NCBI GenBank assembly: GCA_022316685.1 | Contig: JAKJHU010000046.1 | Location: 2,782,001-2,846,000, forward strand | Reading direction: 5' to 3' | From: Progne subis subis | Lineage: Eukaryota > Chordata > Aves > Passeriformes > Hirundinidae | Length of the DNA: 64,000 bases | In this document: positions 26,901 through 58,000 of the stretch, in pieces | Position numbering within the stretch: position 1 is the stretch's first letter | How the letters are laid out: every line of letters begins with the position of its first letter | Notes under the pieces: generated by a model | What the model was told of the DNA's origin: nothing | Database searches by the model: none | What the model saw: the letters and a program-made list of their open reading frames with translations, nothing else | Position numbers and translations under genes: made by a program

Positions 26901-27263
26901 ATGTTGGGCTTCTAAAAGTGCTGTTAACATCTGCCTGACCAGAGGCAGGGCTATACTTTGACTTGTCAGGAGCAGAAGAAAATTGTTCACCTTTAGGTTT
27001 GGGTCTGGGCTGGGTGGGAGGTGTCTGGGAGGAGGGAGACAGTGGTGGGCACTGAGGAGTGCTGGTTCCTCCCCAGAGGGATGTTCGTGAAGATCCGGGA
27101 CAAGCAGCGTCACCCCGAGTGCTACGTGTGCAGCGACTGTGGCACCAATCTCAAGCAGAAAGGACACTTCTTTGTGGAAGACCAAATCTACTGCGAGAAG
27201 CACGCGCGGGAACGGGTGGTTCCCCCGGAGGGCTACGAGGTGGTCACCGTCTTCCCCAAGTAA
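5891..27263 (+). CDS. PDLIM1: PDLIM1 (CLP36/elfin), 3' five coding exons; PDZ exons outside window
   Basis: This is a PDZ and LIM domain adaptor of the ALP/enigma family. Such proteins bind alpha-actinin and kinases on stress fibres and Z-lines. The spliced coding parts are 5891-5975, 15901-16091, 22353-22507, 25332-25449 and 27077-27263. They total 736 nt and join in phase to give about 244 residues ending in TAA; the human protein has 329, so only the PDZ part (about 85 residues) is missing. In order they show the linker ([19 protein letters not shown]), a ZM motif ([13 protein letters not shown]), the conserved region SEVYKMLQ to [12 protein letters not shown], and one LIM domain with C-x2-C, HPEC, C-x2-C and CEKH ligands. 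All introns are GT-AG. Intron 4 holds extra candidate exons, listed separately. The gene runs tail to tail with HELLS. Confidence 0.97.
5976..15900 (+). other. PDLIM1: PDLIM1 intron 3
   Basis: This intron of about 9.9 kb has no plus-strand exon that I can support. It contains T/G-rich low-complexity patches near 9649-9690 and 9960-10005, a GC-rich stretch around 11.2-12.2 kb, and a short CTGT repeat near 11655-11673. The minus-strand candidate exon at 14294-14535 lies inside it. Confidence 0.75.
14294..14535 (-). CDS. Unassigned candidate terminal coding exon, antisense in PDLIM1 intron 3
   Basis: On the minus strand a strong acceptor (T-rich run then tgtctccag) is followed by 79 open codons and a TGA. 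The composition is protein-like, with short stretches such as [29 protein letters not shown] and a terminal SSQYVWT. I do not recognise the family. No upstream partner exon or downstream AATAAA was found. It could be the last exon of an unknown antisense gene, a decayed exon, or a chance frame. Confidence 0.3.
15901..16091 (+). CDS. PDLIM1: PDLIM1 exon 4: ZM motif, common isoform
   Basis: The acceptor is ttgcatgcag and the donor is GTAAGT. The 191 nt start in phase 0 and end in phase 2. The translation begins [16 protein letters not shown], matching human exon 4, and carries the ZM (ZASP-like) motif [18 protein letters not shown]. This motif helps place ALP-family proteins on alpha-actinin rods. 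The segment after the motif differs from human. This is the default form; the candidate exons at 16331 and 18379 could replace or extend it. Confidence 0.95.
16331..16392 (+). CDS. PDLIM1: Candidate small alternative exon of PDLIM1
   Basis: An excellent acceptor (gttgtgtttctttgtttag) precedes 62 nt that end at a GTGCCT donor. Read in phase 0, as after exon 3, it is fully open: [20 protein letters not shown] plus two bases. The end phase (2) fits both exon 5 and the 18379 exon. Read after exon 4 it hits a stop, so it could only substitute for exon 4. In PDLIM3 the skeletal segment also begins with a short basic, proline-containing piece. The similarity is weak, so the case rests on splice sites and phase. 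Confidence 0.45.
17708..17831 (+). other. PDLIM1: Doubtful alternative terminal exon in PDLIM1 intron 4
   Basis: After a ccctgcag acceptor the frame that would follow exon 4, or the 16331 exon, stays open for about 40 codons. It starts [11 protein letters not shown] and stops at a TAA that overlaps an AATAAA at 17827-17832. If used, it would give a PDLIM1 protein without the LIM domain. No internal donor keeps the phase needed to go on to exon 5. I recognise no conserved motif. Confidence 0.15.
18379..18675 (+). CDS. PDLIM1: Candidate alternative PDLIM1 exon with a second ZM motif (PDLIM3 skeletal-type)
   Basis: The frame encodes about 98 residues: a Ser-rich part ([10 protein letters not shown]), then [20 protein letters not shown] and [19 protein letters not shown]. 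The last two closely follow the skeletal-muscle alternative segment of PDLIM3, where a PN-P-E-E-PG-K pattern precedes QFNTP, LYS, NIM and LQGQ. It ends at AG|GTAAC in phase 2, as exon 4 does, so it joins exon 5 in frame. The acceptor at 18377-18378 starts it in the phase left by exon 4 or the 16331 exon. A second acceptor at 18405-18406 (start 18407) fits exon 3 directly. The first part is CpG-rich, so an alternative first exon at ATG 18401 is also possible. That it codes is likely; its exact borders are inferred. Confidence 0.75.
22353..22507 (+). CDS. PDLIM1: PDLIM1 exon 5: conserved region before LIM
   Basis: The acceptor is ttccttcctcag and the donor is GTGAGT. The first T completes a proline codon from exon 4. 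The translation includes [20 protein letters not shown] and [13 protein letters not shown], matching human PDLIM1. The SEVYKML and FRVLQ/FLVLQ-type blocks are diagnostic for the PDLIM1/3/4 group. The exon ends in phase 1. Confidence 0.96.
22508..25331 (+). other. PDLIM1: PDLIM1 intron 5
   Basis: This intron of about 2.8 kb has a T run at 23154-23167 and otherwise unremarkable sequence. I saw no further exon or clear transposable element. Confidence 0.75.
25332..25449 (+). CDS. PDLIM1: PDLIM1 exon 6: start of LIM domain
   Basis: The acceptor is ccaccccccag and the donor is GTAAGT. The translation runs [20 protein letters not shown], then [18 protein letters not shown], matching human with one or two changes. 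It supplies the first zinc-ligand pair (C-x2-C) of the LIM domain. The last two bases (GT) combine with A of exon 7 to make valine. Confidence 0.96.
25450..27076 (+). other. PDLIM1: PDLIM1 intron 6
   Basis: This 1.6 kb intron splits the LIM domain. It has a 16-base T run at 25911-25926. A long minus-strand open frame across exon 6 is treated as a chance shadow. Confidence 0.75.
27077..27263 (+). CDS. PDLIM1: PDLIM1 exon 7: rest of LIM domain and stop
   Basis: The acceptor is ttcctccccag. After the split valine the sequence reads [20 protein letters not shown], then [20 protein letters not shown] and [20 protein letters not shown], with a final K before TAA. This is almost residue-for-residue human PDLIM1. 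It completes the LIM domain with HPEC, CSDC and CEKH ligands. Confidence 0.98.
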
Positions 27264-27620
27264 ACCGTGTTGCTCGCAAAGCCAGCCTGGATGATTTATT
27301 GTCTGCTGATTTTCCTTGGAGAGCGTTATCCCTACCCCCTGCAGAATCTTGTTTGCAATAAGGAATGCTAGGCATGGCTTTGAATTTCCTTGTCATTATT
27401 AATCCTCTGTCTGTTCACATGAGATGTCACTAATTGTTCAACATTCATTTCATCCTCTATTTCACTTTTTTTTTTTTTAATAAACAAAATTACTTTTTTT
27501 TCCCTTCATTGTGCTGTCAATCACACAGGAAAATCAGAGGCCAAAGTCAGATTACAACTTTTCTGTGATATAATTATTTGCCATCTGTTTGCCTTCAATA
27601 AATGGGATGAATCCACAAGG
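27264..27620 (+). other. PDLIM1: PDLIM1 3' UTR with two polyadenylation signals
   Basis: The sequence after the stop is AT-rich and contains AATAAA at 27479-27484 (after a T run) and another at 27597-27602. Either could end the transcript; the exact cleavage sites are inferred. Confidence 0.75.
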
Positions 27621-30132
27621 CAGAAGTGTCTGCTTTCTGCTGTTTCCTTCTGTGCTGGACTGTGGTTCCCTGGGCAGCAGACGAGGTGCCCAGTGCACGG
27701 CTGATAGCCTGGGGAGGGGTTTACAGAGTTGAGTCAGACTGGTCTTGCTGCCAGCTGAGCTGTGAGCAGCTGCCTGCTGGCACCCAGCAAGGGGCAGGTG
27801 GGCACAGCCAAGCCTCAGAGCAGACTGGTGGCTTGTGCCCAGCGAAGGCAGCCCTGAGCTGCCTCCTCAGTGTCCAGCACTGCTTCATGAAGATGGAACC
27901 GGGCACATCGGTGTTTCCTGCTGCTGCATCACCACAGATGCCCCTTGGTTCCCTGCAGTGACAAATACGAGAAAAACGATCGCATGATGCTTTCTGGAAA
28001 CCAGGAAATCCGAGAGCAAAGAGGGGAAGGTTTGGGTGGCCACAGTCCCTGATCTGGCTCCCCCTGGGGGGGGAACCGCATGTGGCTGCTCAAGGCATCC
28101 CCGTACTGCTGCTGCTGCTGTGCACAGCTGCTGGAGGGTGCCTTCGGGGGGTGATGTGGGGAGGGGGGCACATGCCACTTGTGCCCTGGACAAGGGGCTG
28201 ATGGTGCCTGAGGAGCAGAACCTCCACTTGTGCAGAGCAGAGGAGGCTTGCAGTGGTTATTTCTCTCACATCTCTAAATGAGATGCTGGCTGTTCTTAAT
28301 CACGTAAAAATAAATGGTTTCTGAGGTGTGTCAGCTTTCCTTTAAAACAAATTGCCGGTGGTTGAAATGAGCAGGGTGGATTTGTAGCTGCACACAGGCC
28401 CTCTATTCGCCGGCAAAAGGCCCTTGGAGTTAGTGGATGCATCTGCAACAGCTACAGACAGGGTCATGTCCCTGCCCTGGAAAGTCCTCTCTGTTCAGCA
28501 ATGCTGTACTGCTGATGATTCCTCTCCTTCACAATGAATCACACCACAGAACAGCTGCATTGTTAAAAGAAAAAAACAAAACAAAGCAAAAAACAAACAA
28601 ACAACAACAACAAAACAAACCACAAAAACAAACAAACAAGCAAACCAACAAAACAAAACAAAAAAACCCACCAAAATAAACCAAAGCAGCCAAGCTCAAA
28701 CCACAACCTCTAACCCGGTCCTCATCTGAGGTAAAATTGGCCTGACACCAAGGCTGTAAGCTTCTGGCTGTTCAGATAAACTGTGCAGTTTTTGGGCAGG
28801 TTGGGCAGAGGACTGATTCGCCAACCCAGCTAAATTTAGTTCATCCTCTCATGCTCCTTCTATGGGCAGCGACAAGCAAGTGAGGCTGCTATAGCTCAAC
28901 CAGCAAACTTTGCATCATCCCTAGGAAAAGCCTGGCTTCTCTGGGCTGCTGGCACAAGTCAGCACACACCTGCACAAACTCCAGATAGCAACACAAGCAG
29001 CTCTTTTTCAAGGTGAGCGTGGAGGGATTCTTTTTCCTGCTGGATTGATGTCTACCCTCGCTACTGCTTATGTGGGTTAATTCTCTCCTCTCCTCAGCGC
29101 GCTTCCATAGGGAAAGGCTCTCTGTGCTGCAGGGTTGGCAGGAGGGACTGCACAATAAGCTAGTGCAGTGGTGGGAAGCACAGACCTGAAGGGGTGAAGG
29201 AGTGACCCTGTAGGCACAAACTGCTCTGGTAGTTTTGTGGACCACGCCTCCTGCCCCACGGTGGGACTGTGGCTGCTCCACACCACCTGCTTTCTCCGTA
29301 GGCTGGGGGCTCAGGGCTCCCCCAGGAAAATGCCGGCTGCTGAGGCCATCTGGAGCTCTGTGTCCCAGCCCCGGAGCCTGGGCTGGGCCCTCCAGCACAT
29401 ACAATACAAAGTCACGCCATTATTTTGTACCCAAACGTCTATCAGCGTTCATTCCAGAAAACTCACGATTTTGGGGGCAAGGGCGTTAGAGCCTGGTCCG
29501 TGCCTGGCATTTCCCTGCCCTCCCACCCAGCTCTGCGCTGCAAACGGGTGCCAAGCCCTGTTTTGTGCGGGGCCACGGTCTCTGCCACCAGCCCGAGCTC
29601 CTGCAGCCAGGCTGCAGCACAGCTGGGAAAACTCACTGCAAGGGGCTCGATAAAGGAGTCAAGGACTGCAGAAGATTTGTGGAGTAGTCTGGAAGTGTAG
29701 GTTTCTAATGTGGATACCAGAGTTGATCCAATTTATTACGTGGGAATGAGTTACGTGAGGAAGTTCACATTTGTTATTTGAGGACTTTGATCACACTCTG
29801 CCGTGGCTGGCTGAGAAAAGGAATGTATTTATCTTTTATGATGCAGGGCAAAATATTTGACAACTGCAGTGTTCACTGTAGTCTGACTTTCCAGATTCCT
29901 CAGGAGTTAAACTGTTGGCATCTGCAGTCTGTCAACAATAACAAAATAGGTTAAATAGGGTCACTCATGCCTTGTAACCACACTAAGCTGCCTGCTTTAG
30001 AATTATCAATAAAGTAAGAACACATAAAAGGTCCTATGTGAAGCATGTTGGGCAGTTTGAGTGGGTGAGCATCCTGCCAAAGGGACTGTGTCACAAAGGT
30101 GGGCAGCACAGGTGTATTGGATTATTTAACCT
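27621..30132. other. Intergenic region between PDLIM1 and HELLS, left part
   Basis: A GC-rich block (about 27.64-28.26 kb) is followed by a long A-rich simple repeat and another GC-rich block around 29.2-29.7 kb. Open frames here have biased composition, no splice support and no recognisable motif, so none is called a gene. Confidence 0.6.
28566..28684 (+). repeat. A-rich simple repeat, (CAAA)n-like
   Basis: About 115 bases consist almost only of A and C in units such as CAAA, CAAAA and CAA. This is low-complexity sequence; it may also be the remains of a retroelement A tail. Confidence 0.85.
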
Positions 30133-30137
30133 AGAAA

Positions 30138-30847
30138 TGTGTATTCTATTTCATCTGTTGAAAGCTGTTTTTTGGGAGATGTGTTGTCCTTCTCTTGCCT
30201 CTCCAGGGGGGAAGGAGGAGGATGCTTCCTGATAATGGCCCAGCCATTAAATCCAGGTGGGGCAGTGTTTCTTATCTCTTTCACCACCCCTCCATCCTCC
30301 AGGGGCACATCTTCTCATAATGGGTCATTAGGGCCCACCAATGACATGACACATCCCACTGTGAGATGCTCCACCCAGTAGGGGAGGAGCCAGCTGATCC
30401 CAGCTAGATAAAAACGGGGACTGAAGGACACAAGGTATCTGGCTTTTCCACTGGATTCCCCAAGGGGGACTGAACCCATCTTGCCACCACAGGATTTTCT
30501 TCTACAGGACCATGTCTATTCCACAGAACCACATCTGCTACTCCAGGAGAATTTATTTGGACTGCTTCCAACACCCTGACCAACAGGGTGCCAGGTCGTA
30601 TCCCTGACTGTCAGGGTTTATTTCCAGGGTCTTTGTTTGTTTCCTTGCTTGGTTTTTTTGTACTACATTTGTATTTTCCTTTTTATTTTTAATATTCCTA
30701 GTAAAGAACTGTTATTCCTATTTCCCATATCTTTGCCTGAGAGCCCCTAATTGCAAAATTATAATAATTTGGAGGGAAAGGGGCTCACATTCTCTATTCC
30801 AAGGGAGGCTCTAGTTTTCCCTGGCAGACAACTGTCTTTCAAAACCA
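30138..30847 (+). mobile_element. Solo endogenous retroviral LTR with 5-bp target duplication
   Basis: The 710-bp block begins TG and ends CA and is flanked on both sides by AGAAA (30133-30137 and 30848-30852). It has a TATA-like ctagataaaaac near 30402 and an AGTAAA polyadenylation-like signal near 30700, followed by the ctgttattcc and gagagcccctaat stretch that I associate with songbird LTRs. A 5-bp duplication suits ERVL-type integration. No internal retroviral sequence is attached, so it is a recombined solo LTR. The family name is not assigned. Confidence 0.75.
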
Positions 30848-31002
30848 AGAAAACAGTTCAAAGCACAATCTGTCATTTTTAACACCGATTACTTTGATTT
30901 TGTACCATATTGCAGTTTAAGTAGGGTAGTTAATTCTTCAAAAGTTATGTAGGTTGTGTGGGAGCAGCAGCTGTCACTTATTAAGTCTTTAACAAGATTA
31001 GG

Positions 31003-31456
31003 TTGAGGTAACAGACAGTTTAATAGGGAAAGCAAAAGCCACACACACAAGCAAAGCAAAACGAGGAATTAATTCACTGCTTCCCATGGGCAGGCAGGTG
31101 TTCAGCCATCTCCAGGAGAGCAGAGCCCCATTACGCATAAGAGTTACTTGGGAAGACAAACAGTGTCACTCCAAACATCGCCCCTCCCGCCTTCACACAC
31201 TGACCGCGGTGTTATCTGGTCTGGAATACCCCTTCAGCCAGTTCAGATCATCTGTCCTGGCTGGGCCTCCTCCCACACTCCTCACTGGCATGGCAGTATG
31301 AGAAGAAAAAAGCCTTGGCTCTGTGCAAGTCCTGCTCAGCAGTAACAAAAACAACTCTGTATTATCAGCGCTGTGCTCAGCACCAATCCAAAACACAGCC
31401 GCTTACCAGCCACTGTGAAGAAAAGCAATTCTACCCCAGCCAAAACCAGTACAATA
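31003..31456 (+). mobile_element. Partial avian ERVL-like LTR, plus orientation
   Basis: The sequence from about gtttaatagggaaagcaaaa through ttcactgcttcccatgggca and on to ccccagccaaaaccagtaca looks like the distal two thirds of a known avian LTR type. The proximal part is missing. Its first portion matches the reverse complement of part of 41522-41819, so the two copies belong to one family. Borders are approximate. Confidence 0.65.
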
Positions 31457-31939
31457 ATGTATTTTTAAATCTTTTAGATCTTCACTAGAATTAAAGGATG
31501 CCCAAAGGAGACTAGCAGTGTGAAAGTAACAAGTGGAGACAGCACATGCTGGACTTTGTATTACTCAGGCTAATAAGTAACTGAACAGAAAAATTAAAGA
31601 CTTTTGTCTTCAGCAATTGCCAACAAAACGAGGCTTTCACCAGGTAAAGGTCAAAGCCAGCTTACTCATTAACAGATTTATCTGTTCCCTTAGAGGTAAG
31701 TATAAGCATCTGCTTCTGTAAGATTCCCTTCCCCCTATCAGGCCTATAGAGTAATAATGATCATAAAGTAAATAAAAATGGGTTTCGGAAGACTGAGTTG
31801 GTAGAGGGGTTTTTTTTCAGTGTTACCTATGCCATGTTAATGAGCACAACTGCAACTGTGACAGCTCCAGCTGCAATTCCATGACTGCAGCTTTTCAATG
31901 ACACCTAAAAGACATTTTCACAAAGCAGAGCTGGAAAGT

Positions 31940-32160
31940 TTAAAAGCTACCTATGCCCAGCTCTGGGCCCCTTGCTAGAAGAAGGACACTGAGGTGCTGG
32001 AGTGTGTCCAGAGAAGGGTAATGAAGTATTCTGGAAGGGAAAAGTGCGGAATGTCCATGTGGATGTGGAGTACTTTCTGGGAAAAGAAAGGCAGTCAAGA
32101 GGTAAAGGATATTGCACATGTATTTAACCTACAGGAGTTAGCTGTCAGCAAGGGTTTTCA
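31940..32160 (+). mobile_element. CR1 LINE fragment, plus orientation
   Basis: The stretch cagctctgggccccttgcta, then gaggtgctggagtgtgtcca and gagaagggtaatgaag, is typical of the 3' half of avian CR1 reverse-transcriptase sequence. It is diverged and interrupted. It is followed at once by an oppositely oriented CR1 fragment. Confidence 0.65.
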
Positions 32161-32164
32161 ACTT

Positions 32165-32645
32165 ACAATCATTTCACAGGGAAAGACTTTTGAGACAGAG
32201 TCCCAAACCATTAGCATGGCACTGCTGGATCCACCATTAAATCATGTCCCCAAGTGCCACACCCATATCTTTTAAATACTTCCAGAGATGGAAACTCCAT
32301 CGCTTTCCTGGGCAGCCTGTTTCAATGCTTGACTTTTTTGATAAAGAAACTTCCTAATATACAATCTCAACCTTTTCTAGTGCAGCCTGAGGCTATTTCC
32401 TCTTGTCCTACTGCTTGTTACTTGGGAGAAGGGACCAACACCTTGTTACAGCCTCCTTTCACGTAGCTGTAGTGGCAAGGTCTCCCTTCTCCAGGGTGAA
32501 CACCCTCAGCCCCCTCCAGTCACTCCTCAGATTTCTGCTCCAGACTTCATCATCTTTGTAGCTCCCTGCACCTGCTTCAAATCAGCAACTCAGCTGCCCA
32601 GGCTGACCAGCAGTCAATCCTGAAGTGAGGTCTGCACCACAAAGA
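32165..32645 (-). mobile_element. CR1 LINE 3' fragment, minus orientation
   Basis: Read on the plus strand it shows the reversed CR1 landmarks in order: a diverged terminal part, ccaccattaaatcatgtccc, tcttttaaatacttccagag, gggcagcctgtttcaatgct, cctcttgtcctactgcttgt and tctccagggtgaacaccctc. It is old and inactive. It lies just downstream of the HELLS 3' end. Confidence 0.8.
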
Positions 32646-32829
32646 TTTAGGCTATTTAAGGCTCATTGCTTTTCAGTTTCTGTTTGGCTTGGTTTGTGTG
32701 GGGGGGTGTTCTGCTGTTGTGTGGGGTGAGTTTGTCTTTAAATGTATGACATTGGCTAATGTGCTAAAGGAGTAGGAAAGTGTGAATTAATGGACACGAG
32801 ATCAGCTTCGCTCGTTTAAGCCAAAACCC

Positions 32830-33275
32830 ACAGACTTTTAGAACAAACCATTTATTTATTTAACCAAAATAATTTGCAGAAGTTAAAAACAGAAGCTACA
32901 CAAATGGCTTTAACAAAGGCACACGTTCTCTCCCTTCCAAATAAAACTATAATTGACATCATACTTAAAAAAACCCCAAAAAACAAAAAAACCAGGGATT
33001 TAGGACTTCCACAGGAAGATTTTTATAACAAATTTGCCAGTTTATTCCACTGAGCACAAGAACTAGCTGCAAATGTGAAACATACTCATTTTCTCACTTC
33101 TTTATGAAAGCCTACTAAAGCTACAACTATCACTGCATTGTACTCTAGAACATGTTAAAATTCACTGGAAGAACACAAGGGATTTGAACAAGGCCTTAAG
33201 GAAAGTCAGCATCAAGGACCAGTAAGTGACATCTCCGGAAAATCTGAAAGATTACTTAGAGGCCACATTTGCATA
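32830..33275 (-). other. HELLS: HELLS 3' UTR and polyadenylation signal
   Basis: Below the HELLS stop the minus strand runs AT-rich to a pair of overlapping AATAAA signals (plus-strand TTTATT at 32851-32856 and 32855-32860). Cleavage is expected at about 32825-32840, giving a 3' UTR of roughly 440 bases. Confidence 0.7.
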
Positions 33276-54750
<21,475 letters not shown>

Positions 54751-54903
54751 GTCGGCTCCCAGCGGTTCTGCAACGAGCGCACGGTTACTCGCGGGTCCTG
54801 ACGGTCACCCCTGGCCGCGCCCCGCGGCCGCCACTGCCCGAATTGCGGGCGGGCATTGCCCTGCCGCGACCCCACTCCCGCGCGCGCTGCCTCACCGCCC
54901 GCC

Positions 54904-54911
54904 TCGCGAGA
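54904..54911. promoter_or_regulatory. TCGCGAGA element, upstream of HELLS
   Basis: TCGCGAGA preceded by CC is nine bases of the ten-base palindrome TCTCGCGAGA, a proximal promoter element recognised by BANP in vertebrates and sensitive to CpG methylation. It lies about 155 bases upstream of the HELLS ATG. Confidence 0.55.
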
Positions 54912-54955
54912 ACAAAAACCGCGCGCTGCCCAAGCCGCGCGAGAGGTGGCACAGT

Positions 54956-54963
54956 TCTCGCGA
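54956..54963. promoter_or_regulatory. Second CGCG palindromic element, upstream of HELLS
   Basis: TCTCGCGA followed by TG is the other half-preserved form of the same palindrome, 52 bases from the first. Confidence 0.5.
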
Positions 54964-54996
54964 TGTCACCCGCTCCGCCCCCCGGCGCGCGCCGCG

Positions 54997-55005
54997 CCAT
55001 CTTGG
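54997..55005 (-). promoter_or_regulatory. YY1-like site
   Basis: CCATCTTGG on the plus strand reads CCAAGATGGCGC on the minus strand, close to the YY1 core AAGATGGC that often sits just downstream of transcription starts. It suggests the HELLS start site is near 55.0 kb. Confidence 0.5.
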
Positions 55006-58000
55006 CTCCTGGCACGCTGCGGGCACAGGGGCGGCCTGGACGCGCCCTTCCCGTTGGAACGTGCTGCCGGGGAGCTGGTGGCGTAACTCTCCCCTGCAGG
55101 TGTTTACGGCAAGGCTGGATGTGGCGCTTGGTGCTATGGTCTGGCTGGCAGGGTGGTATTCGGTCTCAGGTCGGACTCGATGTTCTCAGAGGACTTCTCT
55201 AGCCTGATGGATTCTGTGGTTCGGTCCCGCTCCCCGCTGCATCGGCACCAGGAGAGCGTCGGGACGTGGCGCAGGGCTGGCGGCCTCCAGCACGGGCTGC
55301 GGGATTCCCTGGACGCTGCTGGTTGTGCCGCGAGAGGGCAGCGCAACGCTGGAAACCCGGGCGGGAGCGCGCGTACCCTGGCCGACGGGAAACCCTCTTG
55401 CCGAAACAGGCGCTGCGTTAAAGGAAATAAATATTTCCAGTGTTCGGAGCACAAACACTTTGGCTCCACGTGAATAACGCAAGCTGTCAAAATAACAGGG
55501 CTTATCGCTTCAGATGCTGTGCTGGTAACTGTCTACGCCTATTTGTCAAACGAATCACTGTTTTAAACTCGCTCCACGCACATGGCGACCTGCGCCAGGA
55601 GACCTGGAAAGGGGGAAGAAAAAGAAGCAAAGAGAGGCAAATAACTGAGGTGGATGGCATTCTTCTCATTCCCAAAGCCTGACAGACCGATTCTGGATTA
55701 TGTGGTTTATGCAAAAATCATTCTGTTGTCCAAGGCATGGTTCAGAAGTTAACTGGAGATGGTTCTGCATCCATTTGAGGGAATGTTAGCAGGGAGTAAT
55801 GTTATTAATCCCAAGTAAAGTTATTTTATAGGCATGGTGGCATTCAAAAGCGCCTTTTTCAAGCCTCTGTTTCACTTGCAGATATTCTCAAGACATGACA
55901 GTGAATAAAAAAAATCCCCTGTTTTCTATGGCGTCTTTCATTCTGTAAAACCTAAAGTGCTTTCAAAACTATACTACTAAAGTACAAAAACCAACTAAAT
56001 AACCACTGAAAGGCATCCTAGCTGGAATGTGATGGTGGCTGCAGTGGTTCTCAACACCGTTGCAGGCAGGAAACAAGGATGAAGATATCACTAGAACTTA
56101 AGGAGCACTTTGGAAAATTGCAAAGATTTTGTCTGAGATAGGAGCAAAGGTGATAACACCTTTACTACTTTAACGAAAAGCCACCATTAAATCTTTCCTT
56201 CCCAGAAATTGCTTTTATTCAAAGAGAATAAACCTCTTAGTAAAATAAATAGAATACAAAGATTCCATCTCACTCCTGTGTCCATACACACTATTTTGTA
56301 ACATCATTTAAACCATTTTTAGAGTTGTGAGACACACATACTCTGCCTTACCTCAGATAATCACTTAAATGAGATGGCTTTGTTTTAGCTATTTCCTGCT
56401 CTGCCCTACACCTTGTCTGCAAGCAGTTTGGAATGGGAAGGGATTTGCCTGTGGGTAGTGGCATTGTGGCTCCCTGTGGTGGCTCAGCATCACAATTGCC
56501 ATTCATTTTGCAGGCAGAGGCCGTGCTGCTGTGCAGGGACTCTCATCCTCCCTCCCATCACAGCTTCCATGGCTGCATCCACATCCATGTCCCATGGACC
56601 CCCCGCTATGCCCTGCAGCAGGAGAGGGGCTCTGTGAGCTTTAGCAGAGTACTTTGTCTCTGTGCTCAGTGTGTTTCTGTGTCCAACTAGTTGTAACTTA
56701 AGTCTAGAATATTAATTTCCCTGTTTATTGATAAAAGTCATCAGAAAAAAATTGATTGAAAGGTAATTAGCTATCTCTTTGGTGACATTCTTATATCCAC
56801 CACCCACAAAACATGATGCAGTGAAAGCTTTGTAAAACATGCCTTTAAAAAAATATTTGAGATAAATGCTACCAGACAATCAGTTGTGGTTGAAACCTGT
56901 TGGACAGATACCATTGTCTGTTTTTAACATCCCACAGACAGACAGACACGTAGAAGGGGAGTGTGCAAAAGATTCATGTCCAGTCTTGCAGACAAGGGCT
57001 ATTAGGCTGGCTTAGCATATGTGAGTAAGGTGATGTCAACAAACATCGTCCTCCAGATCCACCAGATTCCACTACTGTGGAATGAGTATGTACTGCTTGT
57101 CAGTGCTGCTCTCCAACTGCTCTGAGGACTGAGACATCAGTATTTGATATTAAAAGCCTGAGGTGACAAGAGGAAGAAGGCAGACCTTATGTAAATTGTC
57201 CATGGGATAGATTCTTAGGAATTTGGAATAGGGCTATTTTTCCAGCAAAAGGTAATAAATGGGCAGAGCTGAGAGCACCTTCCACAAGTGTAGCATGATC
57301 CAAAAATTTATATGTTTCCATGGCATAGATCTTCATTCACTGCTTAGCCCAAGTGAGGAAGTTGTAACATGTATCTTCTATCCAGACATGATTTATTTAC
57401 CTCATTAATCAGTGACTTATTACTGCAGTGCAGAAAGTCACTGGTCCATCAGCTTTTGTTTCAGAAGATGAAAGTCCCTCATAACACGCCTGGACGCTTC
57501 TATATTCTAATACAAGGTGCAGAGAAAGATGAACCAAGTAGCACAGAGGGGGCTGGGGGAAATTACAGTGCAAGAGAGCAGATAAGAGTTAGAAAAATGC
57601 AGATTGTAAACAAAGACGTTTCTGTTCCCAGGTTGACCAAGTGGCTGCTGCTAAGTCACAGTAACCCTGGGTTGTCACCTTTGAATTTCACTTGTCATTC
57701 TGGTATGCAATACAAGAATGTGTGTCATTTCATCATGCTCCTTGCCTGCCCAGGTTACATAATTAATTTACTACAAACTATAAAAGTAGTTGCTTGTACT
57801 AATTGCTTTGTCTGCTGGATGACCAAAGAGGAACCTGGGACTTTGAAACAAGATGTTTTTCTTTAGATAAGAAAAGTGAGACATACAAATTCAGGCTATT
57901 TTGTCCTTGTCTTATTCCTTCACAATATATGTATAAAGCTTTCCTACTCCTGGTAAAATGAGAAGGTCTCGAAAACACCCCAACAGATAGCAGTAGATCG

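Noticed and set aside
57369..57866. Plus-strand open frame of 165 codons
   Set aside because: No recognisable domain, no good promoter or splice context, and no partner exon; length is compatible with chance in 64 kb.
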